From the NCBI RefSeq assembly GCF_020520425.1, contig NC_079487.1, forward strand, positions 105,930,141-105,994,140: 64,000 nt of DNA, in the 5' to 3' direction. Made by a program: the position numbers and the translations under genes. The stretch comes from Spinacia oleracea (taxonomy: Eukaryota; Streptophyta; Magnoliopsida; Caryophyllales; Amaranthaceae). Of the stretch, positions 33,353 to 47,813 are shown in pieces. Under the pieces are notes generated by a model. That model searched no databases. It saw nothing but the letters and a program-made list of their open reading frames with translations, and was not told the DNA's origin. Numbering within the stretch: position 1 is the first letter of the stretch; every line of letters starts with the position of its first letter.

Positions 33353-33691
33353 GGGAGAGGGAGTAATAAACAAATAGAAAAAAGATGATGGGAAAAGTAT
33401 TTTAATTAAAGTGGAGAAAGAGTTTATTGTGGGGAATAAAAAAAAATGGAACACTACAAGATTAACCATTATTGTTATACTTTTGTGGGGAATTGTTGTG
33501 TTTTAATTCCATTTTCATAACACAACCAAATAGTTGTAAGAATGTGAGCCAATGGAATTAAAGGAATACAAATGTAATTCATTAATCTATCCAAACTTAA
33601 AGGAATATAAATGTAATTCATTAATCCATCCAACTAATGAGACTACAAGGTCTTTTATTGATAAATGGATAAACACAAACCAATAAAATTA

Positions 33692-34044
33692 CTCCCTCCG
33701 TCTCTTTTTGTTTTTTACATTTGACATTTTTCACGCGTTTTAACGATTAATTAATTTGCACCGGGATTCCTCAATTTTTTTATTTAAACAAGATAAATTA
33801 CGTTTATTTATAATGTTTTCACTTTTATCAAAATTCTGATATTGGGAAATGAGAAAAATTTAATGTCCCAATGAAAAGTGTGAGAGATTAAATGATCCAA
33901 TGAATTTAATTGGTTAAAATAATAATTGGACACAAATTTTGATAGAATACTAAGTCAATTATGTGATAATATAAAAGGAAATGTAAAGAACATTTTAAAA
34001 TATCAAAAAAAGAAAACGTAAAGAACAAAAAGAGACGGAGGGAG
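33692..34044. mobile_element. Stowaway-like MITE, family with CTCCCTCCGTCTC ends
   Basis: Terminal inverted repeats CTCCCTCCGTCTCTTTTTGT and ACAAAAAGAGACGGAGGGAG, flanked by TA on both sides; 353 bp. A second copy is at 48681-49040 and a more diverged one at about 51070-51416. Confidence 0.88.
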
Positions 34045-34905
34045 TATAAGGTTAAAATTACAAAAAAAAAAGAATAAAAATGAAAAATATTTAAATACGG
34101 AAGGAGTAGTTTGTACGGAGTTACGGGAGTATTAAGGATCACGAGTTCAAGCTAGAGCTACCAAGAATTGGGTGAGGGGTGATTTTATGCTAAACATAAG
34201 TTCTGATACAAGTCCTCATGAAAATTTAGGCAAATGCCTCTAATGACTTTGCAACTTGTGACTCATGTTGCTTGTGAGATTATCACAAGCTCTTTACAAC
34301 CAATCGGCGTTACTACTATTCCTCTCCTTTCTTTGGTTTTCAAGTTTCATAGGTATTCCATGGGGTATCTCAATGTCTACCTCAACTTACTCTACTATAA
34401 GGAGATCACCAACAACAAGGGTTTTGGCACGCTAACCACTCTTTGGCGTTGTAAACAAAGTCGTGTCGACAATCACGGGTTCACCAAAGAAGAGAATGTT
34501 ACCCTTTCGGCCTTTAATGGTTGAGCTTAATGGTTGAGCTTACAATAACACCAATGAGTCGTTGAGCTTATTGTCATGCCAAGCAAGACACACATGCATA
34601 AGCACACCAAGCGGATCTTGTTGACTCTGTCTTACGAGATCTATCATTCTATAATTGTTGATTGCAATTGGGATTGCGGTTAGCTGTTAATCCGTGTTTC
34701 ATTAGCCGACGGCACACACGCATAAACATATCAAGCGTGTGTCCCGTTCCCACTTCACACACAGTGGGGACACGCCATAGGCACTGCCAAGGCGCAACAC
34801 ACGCATAGCCCGTCATTGTTTTAACCTCATTTCAATCCTCTATTACATAATTGAATCTCGTTTTATATCTCAACATATCTTATTGGTTCATGCCATTAAT
34901 TTATT

Positions 34906-35104
34906 TAGGTTCTGTTCTGTTCGACTTATGACTTATTTCAAACAACATAAGTTTAGATAAGTTCAAATAATATAAGTTCAGCAAAAATAAGTTTTTTTCA
35001 TATATTTTTACAAACAAATAAGTTTATTTCAGACAAAATAAGTTGTTTTCAGATAAAATAAGTTCAGATAAGTTCATTCAAAATCAGTTCAAGAGAACGG
35101 GGCC
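34906..35104. mobile_element. Small TIR element rich in ATAAGTTCA words
   Basis: It starts AGGTTCTGTTCTGTTCGACT and ends AAGAGAACGGGGCC; the ends are imperfect inverted repeats. The inside is made of AAATAAGTTCAGATAAG words. TTATTT flanks both ends (34901-34906 and 35105-35110), a possible duplication overlapping the left boundary by a base. Related sequence is at 61405-61810 and 62310-62640. Confidence 0.5.
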
Positions 35105-35110
35105 TTATTT

Positions 35111-36316
35111 TCTTTCTTTGTATTTTAAAAGTACAATTAATTTTATTTTAGATGGACCAATGGGATAGAATGAGATAAGGAATGAGATACAATTATGAAA
35201 CAGAAGATTTAAATTGCACTCGCTAATATTGATTCCCTATCAACAATTACACAATGATCTCATAAGACGGTCAATAGATTTGGAAATAATTACTCCTATG
35301 TATCATCTCTCTCAAAACTTGTTGTCGTAATAAAATTACAAGAAAATTTGATAATTAACTAAAATTGCGACTCGGATAAAACGATGAAAATTGTGAATTG
35401 GTAAGTTTGGGACAACAAAATAACGTTTTTATACACCGTTCACGTTACGCATTTCAAATACTCTCTCTTCGTCGACTATCCTTAACTGATGTGTCAAATC
35501 TAAGTATACAAAAGAGACGAAATAGATAATAACACAATTTAAAACCCCAAAATTATTTACAACCTCTAATAGTCATAATCGAGTAAAACCATCCACGTCT
35601 CAAAAATACCCAATCTAAGCCTAAACCTAAACCATAGACCTAAGTTGATATTGTCCTAACCTAACAAACTATTCTCTATTCTCTATTCTCTATTCTCTAC
35701 TCGTGCAGTGCCTCGGATATTTCTATCACACTACTACTGTATATATATATCCGTTAAGTAACCAATAAGGAAGGTGAGATTAAACAAGAAAATAGAAGAG
35801 AATAATACGCAATAATTATCCTAGACAATTGGTGGAAGAGTAAAGCAATTCCAAAGATTCGGCATCAAGTTATGTACTACACAAGCACAACAACACCATA
35901 TCATATTATCATCCAAGCAAACTTCCATTTTTTTCTCACTAAAATTTTCCTTTCCATTCATTCTCTTTTTTTCCTCAACCATTAATCAAATTATCCCAAC
36001 TAATCTCTCTTTCTTTCTCTTGGCGGTTTGTTATAAACTCGCCCTTATTTCTCGAGCCTATGTGGACGATATAGATTAACGAGTAAAAAGAAGTTGTCTA
36101 GTACTCAAGTGTTTCTTTTTTCTTTTAAGTCTTTTTCTTTAATTCTTTGTTTTAAAGAGAAAAAGCCCAGAGGGGAATTTTCTTGGGCCATATAAAAAAC
36201 AGTATTTTTTTCTTGGGAATTTCAATTGATTTCTTTCTAGATTGGAATTATTTTATCCAGTAGGAGAGAGAACGCACACAAAGAGAGAGAGGGGGGAAAA
36301 ACAGAGAGAAGGCAAA
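35111..36316. other. Intergenic and 5' leader of the deSI-like gene
   Basis: It includes a short (TATTCTC)n microsatellite at about 35668-35697. The final 100 bases are GA-rich (AGAGAGAGAGGGGG), as in many plant 5' leaders. Confidence 0.5.
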
Positions 36317-37598
36317 ATGTTGTGTAGGATGATACCAAAGAAGAAGAAGACAGGTGCAGTACCAGTATACTTGAATGTGTACGATCTTACCCCCATTAAT
36401 GGCTACGCTTACTGGCTTGGTCTTGGTGTCTACCATTCCGGTGTTCAAGGTAATCTTTTTCTTTCTTCATTTCTGTATTTTTTTAATCAGATTCAGATCT
36501 GTTTTTGGCGGTAGTTGTGAAAATTAAAATGTGGGTTTCTTTGGATTTATGTTAATTTTTAATGGGTATTTTTTTAAGATTAATTTTGGTTTGGTATTTT
36601 ATGTTTATTTTGTTGCTCAAAATTGGGTTGTTAACTTGTTATTGGTTCTATTTTTGCTTGAACTGTAGTCGGGCTTTTTTTGTAGGATTTTGACGTTTTT
36701 TATTGAGAAACTTTCAGTAGATCTTTTGATTCAGGAATTAGGGGTTTTTTCTGTATTTTTTTTACTAGAATTAAAAGAAATTTGAAACTTTTGGGCTAAA
36801 TTTGTTTTCTCAGATAGTCAGGTGCATTAGTTTAGTTAGTGATGAGATCATGATTTGTTGTTCGTTTCGTTATTGGCTTAAAATAGAAAATGTGCAGATG
36901 ATAGGAATACTGTAGCATGAGATAATGGAATTTGTTGCTATAATTCTGGGATTAGATTAGGATAGTGTTCTGTTTGTGGATCCATGGGAGTAGAGTAGTA
37001 GACCCCTCTATTCTTGGAGGATTTATGGCTGTACGGCTGTACCTTAAGTGTATAAGTGTCATTTTAGTGTTTAATACTCAGGGTGTATGAGGATTGTACC
37101 TAGGAACTTTAGGTTGGATTATGATTGAAGATTTCCATGTGCTAGACTTATGTTCATGGGGCATTGTTATCGGACAATTTTTACTATGTTTTCTTCACCT
37201 TCTAAGCAGAATGAAGTTCAGTTTAGATCTATCAATCACATTACCAGCTTGAATTAAGCTCAGATGAGGGGAATTCAGGTGAAAAACGGACCGTAGTGAT
37301 TCCGAACCTAGGATGTAAATGTTGAACTAGATAGCTATAGGCTTATACTTCTTCCCTTCCATTTACATGTATTTGTTCCTTCAACCTTATAAGTTAAAGA
37401 GTGTGGTTAGAATTTGCTTATAGTTTTTCAGTGGTGTCAGTTGTATTAAGGGAGTAATGGTGATGGGTAATTGATTTTATGTTCTATTGTTCATGTTTCC
37501 TATTGTAAATGTTGTGCTTTGAGACTGAATTATGCTCAATTGTTCAGTGCATGGAATTGAGTATGCTTTCGGAGCTCATGATCATGCCACAACTGGGG

Positions 37599-37629
<31 letters not shown>

Positions 37630-39257
37630 ATTTACATTCCGGAAATCAATCTTGATAGGAAGAACAGATTTAGGGGCTAAAGAAGTTCGAGCTTTGATGG
37701 AGAAACTGTCTAAAGAGTACTTTGGCAATACTTACCATCTTATTAGCAAGAACTGTAACCACTTTTGCAATGATCTATGTATACGTTTAACTGGAAGGCC
37801 AATTCCAAGTTGGGTCAATCGACTAGCTCGACTGGGTAAGATGTTTCTCCATATTTTTTATTCGTTTTTATAATCAAGTGCTTTGAGTATATTAATATAC
37901 ATGTTGCTGCTCATGGTCTTTTTAATTCCATGATTTGGTGATGAATTTCTGTGCTTTGGTCCACTCTGAAGTGCTTCTTCTATAATGGGTTATTGTTGCA
38001 TGAGTCATGCTTCAACTAAATGTTGTTTAGTGCCCGTATAATAAAAATACTCAAGTGTGTTTCAGTGGTGTGACAATAATGGTCTCATAGACTATATTAA
38101 ATCTCTTTTCATGTTAAAGTTTCAGTGTGTTGTTAGTAACTACTAAAGTACAAAATTTGGTAGACTATAAACTTATAATTTCCCCGCCATCTTTTAGTGA
38201 CAAATACACGATAACATAACGCGAGGGAGGTGGAAACTGAAGTGCATACACTAGTTGTTGAAAAGTGAAAATGCCTTGGTTCCCTTGTTATCTGTTGTTA
38301 CCAACAGTCAACATCTGGTGTAAGCAAGATAGACTTTTGTGAGAGATGTGAATTTTGTTATTTCAAGTTTTTAGTTGTAATTTTAAGAGTCAATGCTTGT
38401 TGGTGGCCTGGTGGGTAAAGATTTTGCTATTAGCTGAGAAATTTCTTAGAGTTTTGTTTGAATTGTTTATATGGAATTATGGATACCTCGTGTCTTTCTA
38501 CCATATGTAATTATTTGGTGATTTGGTAAAATGTGAGGTTGGTGGTTCAAGAATTCAGGTTTTATTTAGAGGTGTCTGTTAATGTCTCAAACATTTCCCT
38601 GTTATGATCCAATGTTTTTTTTTTCTTTTAGGGGGTGCACTGATTGTTGATGTAAAAGAAAAACTGATACTTAGGATATAGTCTTTCTCTATTATGTTAC
38701 TTGGACTTGCTTAGACATGGATATTTGCCATTTATACAATTATTCTCGTTGGTCTAAATTGAAGTGTAAGTAATCATACCCATGTCGGAGTGTCAATGAA
38801 TTAACACGGGGTAGTTGAGGTGAAATAAAAAAATAGGTTATGCTAAACAAATGCTAAGAGTTTCTTTCGGAGTATTGCTTCAATCTTAAAACTGTTTTCC
38901 ATGAAAATCATTTATGTTCAAAACTAAAAGAAATATACCAAAGTCCAATGAGTGATCTTTTTGCTAAATCATTTTTTTTTCTATCAAATTCAAGGTTTAC
39001 TATGCAAATGTGTGCTCCCAGCAGCTTTGGATGAAGCTAAGGTTCGCCATATTAGGGCTGAAAGCAAGGCCCGCAGTGAAGTGGATAAAAAAAAGTTGAG
39101 AAGCCAATCAAATAGGTTTGAACCCTCGAATTCTACTTCATCAACATTGTCTGATTGTTCTACAACTTCTGCTAGCAGAAGTAGGAGGCAGAGACGCTGT
39201 ATTCCTCCATCTTCGTCTTTGATTTGTGCTTATCCTCAGCAGGAAGCTGTTTCATAG
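36317..39257 (+). CDS. deSI-like PPPDE-family isopeptidase, three exons
   Basis: Exons 36317-36449, 37548-37835 and 38995-39257 (both junctions phase 1, GT-AG) encode 227 residues. The start MLCRMIPKKKK was chosen over the upstream Met at 36242 because the conserved domain (VPVYLNVYDLTPINGY) begins at about residue 15. The PPPDE papain-like fold shows catalytic His40 in LGVYHSGVQVHGIEY and catalytic Cys114 in SKNCNHFC, plus GRPIPSWVNRLARLG. Members of this family remove SUMO or ubiquitin; plant homologues are annotated deSI-like (At4g17486 type). After the domain, a Ser/Arg-rich tail (about 165-227) looks disordered. Catalytic residues are intact and the length is usual. Confidence 0.93.
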
Positions 39258-42184
39258 AGAGTATTTATTTTTTTTAGGTTTGCAGTGTAAATTTGTGATG
39301 CAGACATATTTGGTAGAAGGTGTATGTTTCAATTATTTTTAATATTTCTCTGATAATTTCTGTTAACCAGCTGCTAGGGAAAGTAATGCAGCAGTCCCTC
39401 AAGTGTATCAAGTTTCTTATTACGGCGTAAATTGCCTGTTAATGATAGTGCTTAATCCAAGCCTAACCACAGTGATAATTGTTGGTTGGAACATTTCTGT
39501 GAAGGTTATATGGGACAATCTTTTTATGTTGCTCCCTAAATTAAGGGTACTTTCTATTTCTATTCAATTTAAATTTTAGAAATAGTTGTATTTTATTTGA
39601 ACTTATTTTGTCAGAAATTTGTTTAACTTGTAAGTTCGGAACTTAATGCCGAATTACGAAGTAGGAGTACAGAGTATAAGATGGATGCACTTTTTGCAAA
39701 AGAAAAAGCCCTTGATTTTGAGGTCTTTTTAAGTTATCAAAGATGAGGGTTTGAGAGGGTCAGTCGTTTTCATTAGCTGTTTTTGTGGATAGTTTTCGTA
39801 ATTTGGCTAACTGATTACTGATGTGTCTATTTCCTGGAAAGCAATGCTGAATTTATTTGCAGCAAACAATGAACTTGTTCACACTTCACAGTCACAGTTC
39901 ACACCCACCAAGTTTGTGTTTTTCCAAATTACACGTTAGACTATAATTGACCAAGTCGATTTGTAAAGATATCAAAAATTGACCAACTCAAGTGGCAAAG
40001 TTATGGGCGTTACTAATGAGCGCAATACATTTTTTTTCTTCTCTATCTTAATACTTAAATACTATGTCTCGCTTTACTTACCCTATTTTGACCAAAAAAA
40101 CTCTTCGAAAATTCGTCAAGAGGTACAACTAAAATGAGACCGAGGGAGTATAAGCCTCAAAAATGATTTTCTTTTTCTTTTTTAAAGGCGATAATAGCAA
40201 AGTCGTGATACATCTGTTTTTGGATCGTTACCTATCCATACACCTTCCTTAACCCCCCTCTCTCCCTCCATAGTCCATATTCGCACGAGGCCTTACCGGA
40301 GTTGCCACGAGGACAACAATGAGAGTCGAACATGTAAGTCCTAGCTCGGCGATGGGGTAAGGACATCACCGGCCGCCTCAACTGCACAGCCAACCACAAT
40401 TATCGACAACTTGTGTACATCATATAGCTCTTGAGGGGAATATTCAACAAGAATGATAAAAGGTCCTTGGGGAAAATAAAGTCCGAGAAATAACTACTTC
40501 CTATGAATTATATATGTACAAAGCATAATACTCACGTATTCATAGTTTATCACTAAGCTGGGTAGAAATGATTTCACCTTCTAATCAAAAGGTTAGGAGG
40601 TTTAATCTGATTAGGGGCACTTTGAGGAAGATTCCCCTTACCAGTTATCACCGCCCCCTCTCAAAATGTCTAGCCCGTTAATCTGAGACAGATTGACTCA
40701 TGCAATCATGCGGGATGCTGATCTAATTGGACTTTTCATCTTACCTTCTAAAGAAAATAAGAAAGCGAATAAAATATATTGGTAAATACAAATCTCGTGG
40801 AAGTATGTTACTCCGTACTTCATAGAAATAGAATACGTTTTGATTCCTAGGAGACTAATGTGTTAGACTATTAGTAACAACTAAAGAGCATTTGACCAAA
40901 GTTGTCATTTTATACCTTGTCTTAGAAGATTGTTTTGGTGTTAGGAATGAACTTTGGTGAATATTACATATGAAAACTGACAAAATAAATCATGCAAACT
41001 TTTTCATGATTACTTCTTCACATTTTTGCTTTGTCTTGCTTTTGTATGTGGAAACTGGAAAGAGATTCGTCATTCGACTGACCCATGCCAATAAGTTCAT
41101 ACCCACAAATAAAATTAAAATAAATTTGAAATTTGTTCTAACCTACCTCATTTCTTTAATTTGTTTAGTAGATTTGGGGGAAAAAAAAAAACATTAAAAT
41201 GTCTATGTGGTAGTTGATTAGTAAAGCCGTAAAGACAAAACTATGGTTAAGAAATTGGATGGCAATATGGCATCTTATTTTATTCTTCTTGCTTTAATGC
41301 TTTAATTAGTGTGTTTTAAAGATAGATTATAATTATTTTAAAAGATTTTCTTGTTTAGAATAAACATGCAATGAATTAGTTAGGTGGTAAAATTCTGTTT
41401 TAATATTGAAGTGTTTTTTATTGTTTTATTATTATTCATTTCGCACTTAATTTTTTTTTTATTGTAATTCTAATATCACACAAAAATAACGTGGAAAAGT
41501 CAATAAACAAGAGTATAAAGATCTATTCGTGCTTTCTTTTAGGTTGTAATCGTTCTTGATTAAATGAGTTATTTGTCAAAAAAATCTACTTGTATACAAG
41601 TGTAGTATGAAGTACTAAGTACGTACGGAGTATGAAATAAGAAAGACTACATACATTTGACATGAACGATTAACACAAAAGATAATAGCTAATAAAGCTT
41701 TAACATCCATCAAAAGTTCAAAACATTGAACCATCTTGATTTTCTATGCATGTTAGTTGAATATGTTTATCATAATAAAATTAAGCATAAACATGTAAAT
41801 ACGAACCTAATGATATATTTTAAACTCAAATAATTATATTTATAGTTGGGAGCCAAAGATGGTTTTCAAAAGGAACTTCAGTTTAATCATCTCCCTCCCC
41901 CTCCCTCTCCCTCTCCCTCTTGGTGCTTTAATCTTGAGTCTTAAATCTTAATTTAACAGTTTCAATGTTGGAGTGTTACTTTTATAAATGGGAGGGTGAT
42001 CATGAGTTGTACGGAGTAATTAATTAGGGAAAGTTGTTCACTTGTTCCTTGTTTTCATTTCTTGACGAATGATTTTGTCGGCCCAGCAATTCAAACATCA
42101 ACAGCAACTCGGCCCATTTTGCGATTTGGGTTGTGTGGTTTTAGAAAACTACGAGTGAGTAAGTAAGTAACTAATCGCTAACTG
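39258..42184. other. Intergenic DNA without a gene
   Basis: No coding region. A Stowaway-like right end (GAGACCGAGGGAGTA) lies near 40135-40150, a GC-richer unexplained stretch at about 40250-40420, and a CT microsatellite at about 41888-41920. Confidence 0.5.
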
Positions 42185-42189
42185 TTATA

Positions 42190-43857
42190 CCCGGGTACAG
42201 CTTACGCGCTTATATTTTTTGTTCATTCTTGTCGGCTGTTTGTCTTTTTTATTTTAATGTTTGTTCATTCTTATTGTATTGTTTGTTCTTTTTTGTTGTA
42301 CTGTTTGTTCTTTCATGTTGTTTTTTAAATTCATCATCAAATTTTCATAATTGTTGTATTTTTTGTGCTTTCTTCTGGAATTGTATGTTCTTTTTTATAT
42401 TGTTTGTTCTTTCTTGTTTATTTATAATAATCATATGATTAATGTTCATTAATCTTTTATTCTTTCTTTTTGTATTGTTTGTTCTTTCTTGTTGTACTAT
42501 TTGTTCTTTCTTGTTGTTTTTTAAATTCATTCATCAAACTTATTGTTGTATTGTTTGTTCTTTCATGTTGGCTTTAAAATTCATCATAAAATTGTTTGTA
42601 ATTGTTGTATTGTTTGTTCTTTTTTCTGGAATTTTATGTTCTTTTTTATATTGTTTGTTCTTTTTTGTTGAATTATTTGTTCTTTCTTGTTTATTTGTTT
42701 GTTCATAATAATTATCTGCTTTATTGTTTGTTCTTTCTTGTTGTATTGTTTGTTCTTTCATGTTGGCTTTAAAATTCATCATAAAATTGTTCATAATTGT
42801 TGTATTGTTTGTTCTTTTTTCTAGAATTTTATGTTCTTTTTTATATTGTTTGTTCATTTTTGTTGAATTATTTGTTCTTTCTTGTTTATTTGTTTGTTCA
42901 CAATAAATATATGGTTAATGTTCAAAATAAAATTGTTCACTTCATTGGTATTTTATGTTTTTACAAGCGCCTATATTGTTTATTTCCAAATAAATAAATA
43001 AATGTTCATTTCCAAAATAGTAAATGTTCATTCCAAATAAATAAATAAATTTTCATTTCCGAAATAGTAAATGTTCATTTCCGAAATAGTAAATGTTAAT
43101 TTTTGTAATTTATTTCCAAATAAATAAATAAATAAATGTTCATTTCCAAAATAGTAAATGTTCATTTCCAAAATAGTAAATGTCCATTCCATAAATAAAT
43201 AAATGATCATTTCCGAAATAATAAATGTTCATTTTTGTACCAGTATTTGTTCTTTCTTGTTGTATTGTTTATTCTTTCATGTTGCCTTTAAAATTCATCA
43301 TAAAATTGTTCATAATTGTTGTATTGGTTGTTCTTTTTTCTGGAATTTTATGTTCTTTTTTATATTGTTTGTTCTTTTTTGTTGAATTATTTGTTCTTTC
43401 TTGTTTATTTGTTTGTTCACAATAAATATATGGTTAATGTTCAAAATGAAATTGTTCACTTCATTGGTCTTTTATGTTTTTACAAGCGCCTATATTGTTT
43501 ATTTCCAAATAAATAAATAAATGTTCATTTCCAAAATAGTAAATGTTCATTCCAAATAAATAAATAAATGTTCCTTTCCAAAATAGTAAATATTCATTCC
43601 AAATAAATAAATAAATAAATGTTCATTTCCGAAATAGTAAATGTTCATTTTTGTAGTTTATTTCCAAATAAATAAATAAATGTTCATTTCCAAAATAGAA
43701 AATGTTCATTCCATATAAATAAATAAATGTTCATTTCCGAAATAGTAAATGTTCATTTTTGTACCAGTATATTAATGTTCATTTTAAACAACACAAAACG
43801 ACATCGTTTTGGATGGGGGTACAGCCAACTTTGACTGTACCCGGGTATAGCCAAAAA
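42190..43857. repeat. TGTTC-rich repeat block bounded by inverted TATACCCGGGTACAG
   Basis: The left boundary has TATACCCGGGTACAG (near 42187) and the right boundary its inverse CTGTACCCGGGTATA (near 43838-43852). In between, two word families alternate: TTGTTCTTTCTTGTTG in the left half, and AAATGTTCATTTCCAAAATAG with AAATAAATAAATAAA in the right. A segment of several hundred bases is present twice (about 42720-43030 and 43250-43570). The Phe/Leu/Cys-rich frames here are repeat artefacts. The inverted ends suggest a non-autonomous transposon; class unknown. Confidence 0.65.
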
Positions 43858-44638
43858 TTTGCGGTAAGTAACTACACACGGCCATGAAGAGTCGTATACT
43901 CGTGTTATCGTATGTATTCTCAGAAAGCAACAAGCTAATGTATATGTATTGTTTTTGGGCTTACTATTTACCGCTCCATATTACTCAAAATCGCTCCATT
44001 CATTTATCCATATACCCTTCTTTATTTACCCCCTCATTTAACATTTACCCATATACCCGCCCCAAATCTAACCACCACCGCCGGCCACCACCTCCGACCA
44101 CCATCGCCGGCCACTACCATCACGTCTTAGGCGACAAAATGGCCGAGTCTTCACAAGAGTTTTTTTTGTCCGGAATTTTTTTTAGAAACTTATGCATTTC
44201 TTGTAGCATTGTACAGGCTTATGAATTTTAAGCTTGTACCATGGCCAGACTTATGAGTTTTTAGCTTCGACAATGATATTGACTTATGCAGTTTAAGCTT
44301 GAACCATGGAAGGAGCTAAAAATTTATAAGCATATACCATGGTACAAGCTAAATATTCATAAGTCTATATTTTTTTTTTCCGATAACATTAAATAAAATT
44401 CAACAACAAATATTCCGTATGTTGTTGCACGTTTGCAACTTTGCAAATCTGGGCTTTGCTGGTTGGGAAAAGGAAGAAGTTTCCTTTGTGCTATTCCATT
44501 CATCATAAGGATTACGGAGTATTAAGACTGGCCCATTCACAATCCAGGACCCAGTAGGCCAGTAATCCAGCTGAGCCCAATCCAAAGCAATTACTTACGT
44601 AGTATTTATTTATGCGTACAAAAGAGGCCATTTACATT

Positions 44639-45199
44639 AGGTAAATTTGTACAAAATGACCTTTTTATAACCCAATTTTTACGAAAAAGAAACTTATACA
44701 ATTTTTTTTGTGAAATAACATCTTAATGTAATTTTTTTTTGCGAGAAAGAACCTTATATAAAAAACAAATTGTGAAATCACACATTAATGTAATTTTTTT
44801 TTTGCGAAAGACAACCAAAAGTAAATTTCCGGCATTGACTGACCTTTTTCGGTCATTGACTTGCACGTGAGAAGCACGTGTGGCTTTATTTTGCTAATCA
44901 CACCCAATTTTTCTCCAAAATTCTAAGCTTTAAAACCTAAAGTTAAAAAAAAAACCGAAATAAAACCAAGTTTGGAAATTCAAGAGTCGGGAAAATCAGT
45001 GTCTTTAGCCAACGTAAGCCACACGTATTGCTCACGTGCAAGTTAATGGCCGGAAAAGCTCAGTCAATGCCGGAAACTTCCCTTATGTCATTTCTCGCAA
45101 AAAAAATAACTTTAAGGTGTGTTTTCACAAAAAAAAAATTATATAAGGTCCTTTCTCTCAAAATTTGAGTTATAAAAGGTCATTTTTGACAAATTTGCC
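44639..45199. mobile_element. Long-TIR foldback element with 8-bp target duplication
   Basis: It starts AGGTAAATTTGTACAAAATG and ends CATTTTTGACAAATTTGCC, its approximate inverse. Internal blocks are also mirrored (GGCATTGACTGACC with CAGTCAATGCCGG; TTGCACGTGAG with CTCACGTGCAAG), so the whole 561 bases can fold. TTTACATT occurs directly before (44631-44638) and after (45200-45207). It may be a hAT or Mutator-like MITE; no coding capacity. Confidence 0.8.
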
Positions 45200-46526
45200 T
45201 TTACATTATTATGTCATTGTAATATACTTGTTTCTTATTAGGGGAGTAACACAATTGGATTTTGGGTATTATTCACACAATCTCTTTTGACTTTCTTTTA
45301 TGACTTATACTTAACAAAAAAAAAAATAGTTGTGTGAGTTTTTATTATATTTGTCTCAATAAATATTTTTTAAATATCAACTTTTTATAATTTTTACTTA
45401 TCCACAATAGAAGATATTAACGTTTGAAATCGTGCATTGTCAAACGTGCATAAATAATTGTGTCATTTAAAAAAGAATGGAGGAATTATACTATTATACG
45501 GAGTATAAATCATACACAACACTCTCTTCGTTCTTGATTGTGTTGGGGTCTAACCTTTTGCACTTTTCACCGTTTAGGACCTATACCTTTTTTTTTCACC
45601 GTTTGGGACCTCTTTCCCCTTTTCCGGCCAAATTTAACTAGAGTACATTAAAAGGTTAGGTCCTTGGGTTAAAAGGTTAAAGTAAATAAAAATTTTGAGG
45701 ACTAACCTTTTCGTTTTTTCACCTTTCAGGACCTGAACTTTCTTTTTTCACCTTTTGAGACCTCATTCAAGTTTTCATGTAATTCCAATTCAATTATTAA
45801 AGTTTCTAATCATTTACATATAATAAGCTCAAATTGAAATAATATGTAACTTAATTCATAAACTTAGCCCATATATAAATTGATTTGGGTATCAAATAAT
45901 CTAATGAATAAAGAAGCAAATCATTATTTACAAGTTGATCATATTTTATATATTTGATTATCGTGTCCAATGACAATAGAAGAATTAAGCAATTTATATA
46001 GTAGAGTACGATATTCATGCAATTATACTCAAATGTTTACGGGGATGGAGGAACTAAAAATACACTACGGAATTTTCCGCCCCGAGACCCAAGTTGTTAG
46101 GAAGATCCTCCATTGATGGTATATCCTCACAATTGTTTGTTGTTTGTTTGAAGAATATTAATAATGTCCACACAAAAACGTAAAAATAATAAAAATAGGT
46201 TAATTTTAAACGAATTCTAATTTTGATCACAATATCATACAGTTCTTGATTGTTTTATGAGAGTAAAGACAATTGGTTTATTGATGCTCATATTTGATGA
46301 GGTACTTCAATGATTTATGCTTAACTCGATCAAAATTAATCAGGAATCTCCGAATTAAAATTTACGACCTCAAATTTTCTATAAACATATTCAAATCAGT
46401 TGTTACTGGATTACGTAAATTAAGTTTCAACTATTAAAGGTCTTATGAATGAGTAAAGATTATCTATGATGTTTGGAGAAGAGTACTATGTAGTTTTAAT
46501 TGTATGATGGGGTTTGGGAAAGATGA

Positions 46527-47354
<828 letters not shown>

Positions 47355-47489
47355 TTATTGTTAAATATATTAATAACAATTATTACATAATAATTAATAA
47401 AAATAAAAATATTAATAACTATTATTATAATTATTAATTTGAGCGCTAACTCTTTTTTTTTTTTTGCATTTTCTGATTTTTTTTTTATA

Positions 47490-47813
47490 CTCCCTCCGTA
47501 TTTTTTTAAGAGATACACTTGTCTTTTCCGGCCGTATTTATTTAAGAGATACACTTGCCATTTTTAGTAACTTATCAACCCCACCATCTAATTAAATAAT
47601 ACATCTAATATACCCTATCACCCACCATCCTATTAAACAAATATTTTCATAAACCCACCCCACCCTCCACCCACCAAAATGACATGGTCCTCACATATTT
47701 AATTATTAAAATATCTATCCAACCACACTTGCTTTATTATTTTATTTCATTCAATTATTCTTCTTAATACCCGTGCCCGGCCAAGTGTATCTCTTAAAAA
47801 AATACGGAGGGAG
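47490..47813. mobile_element. Stowaway-like MITE, same family as the triplication at 18806
   Basis: CTCCCTCCGTATTTTTTTAA and its inverted partner AAAAATACGGAGGGAG, flanked by TA; 324 bp. It is a single copy, unlike the array at 18806. Confidence 0.88.

Noticed and set aside
34234..34524. 96-codon frame
   Set aside because: No recognised domain and no supporting splice or promoter context; it lies in TE-dense intergenic DNA.
42229..43516. Phe/Leu/Cys-rich frames that resemble membrane proteins
   Set aside because: They are translations of TTGTTCTTT repeats; the same peptide recurs because the DNA is duplicated.
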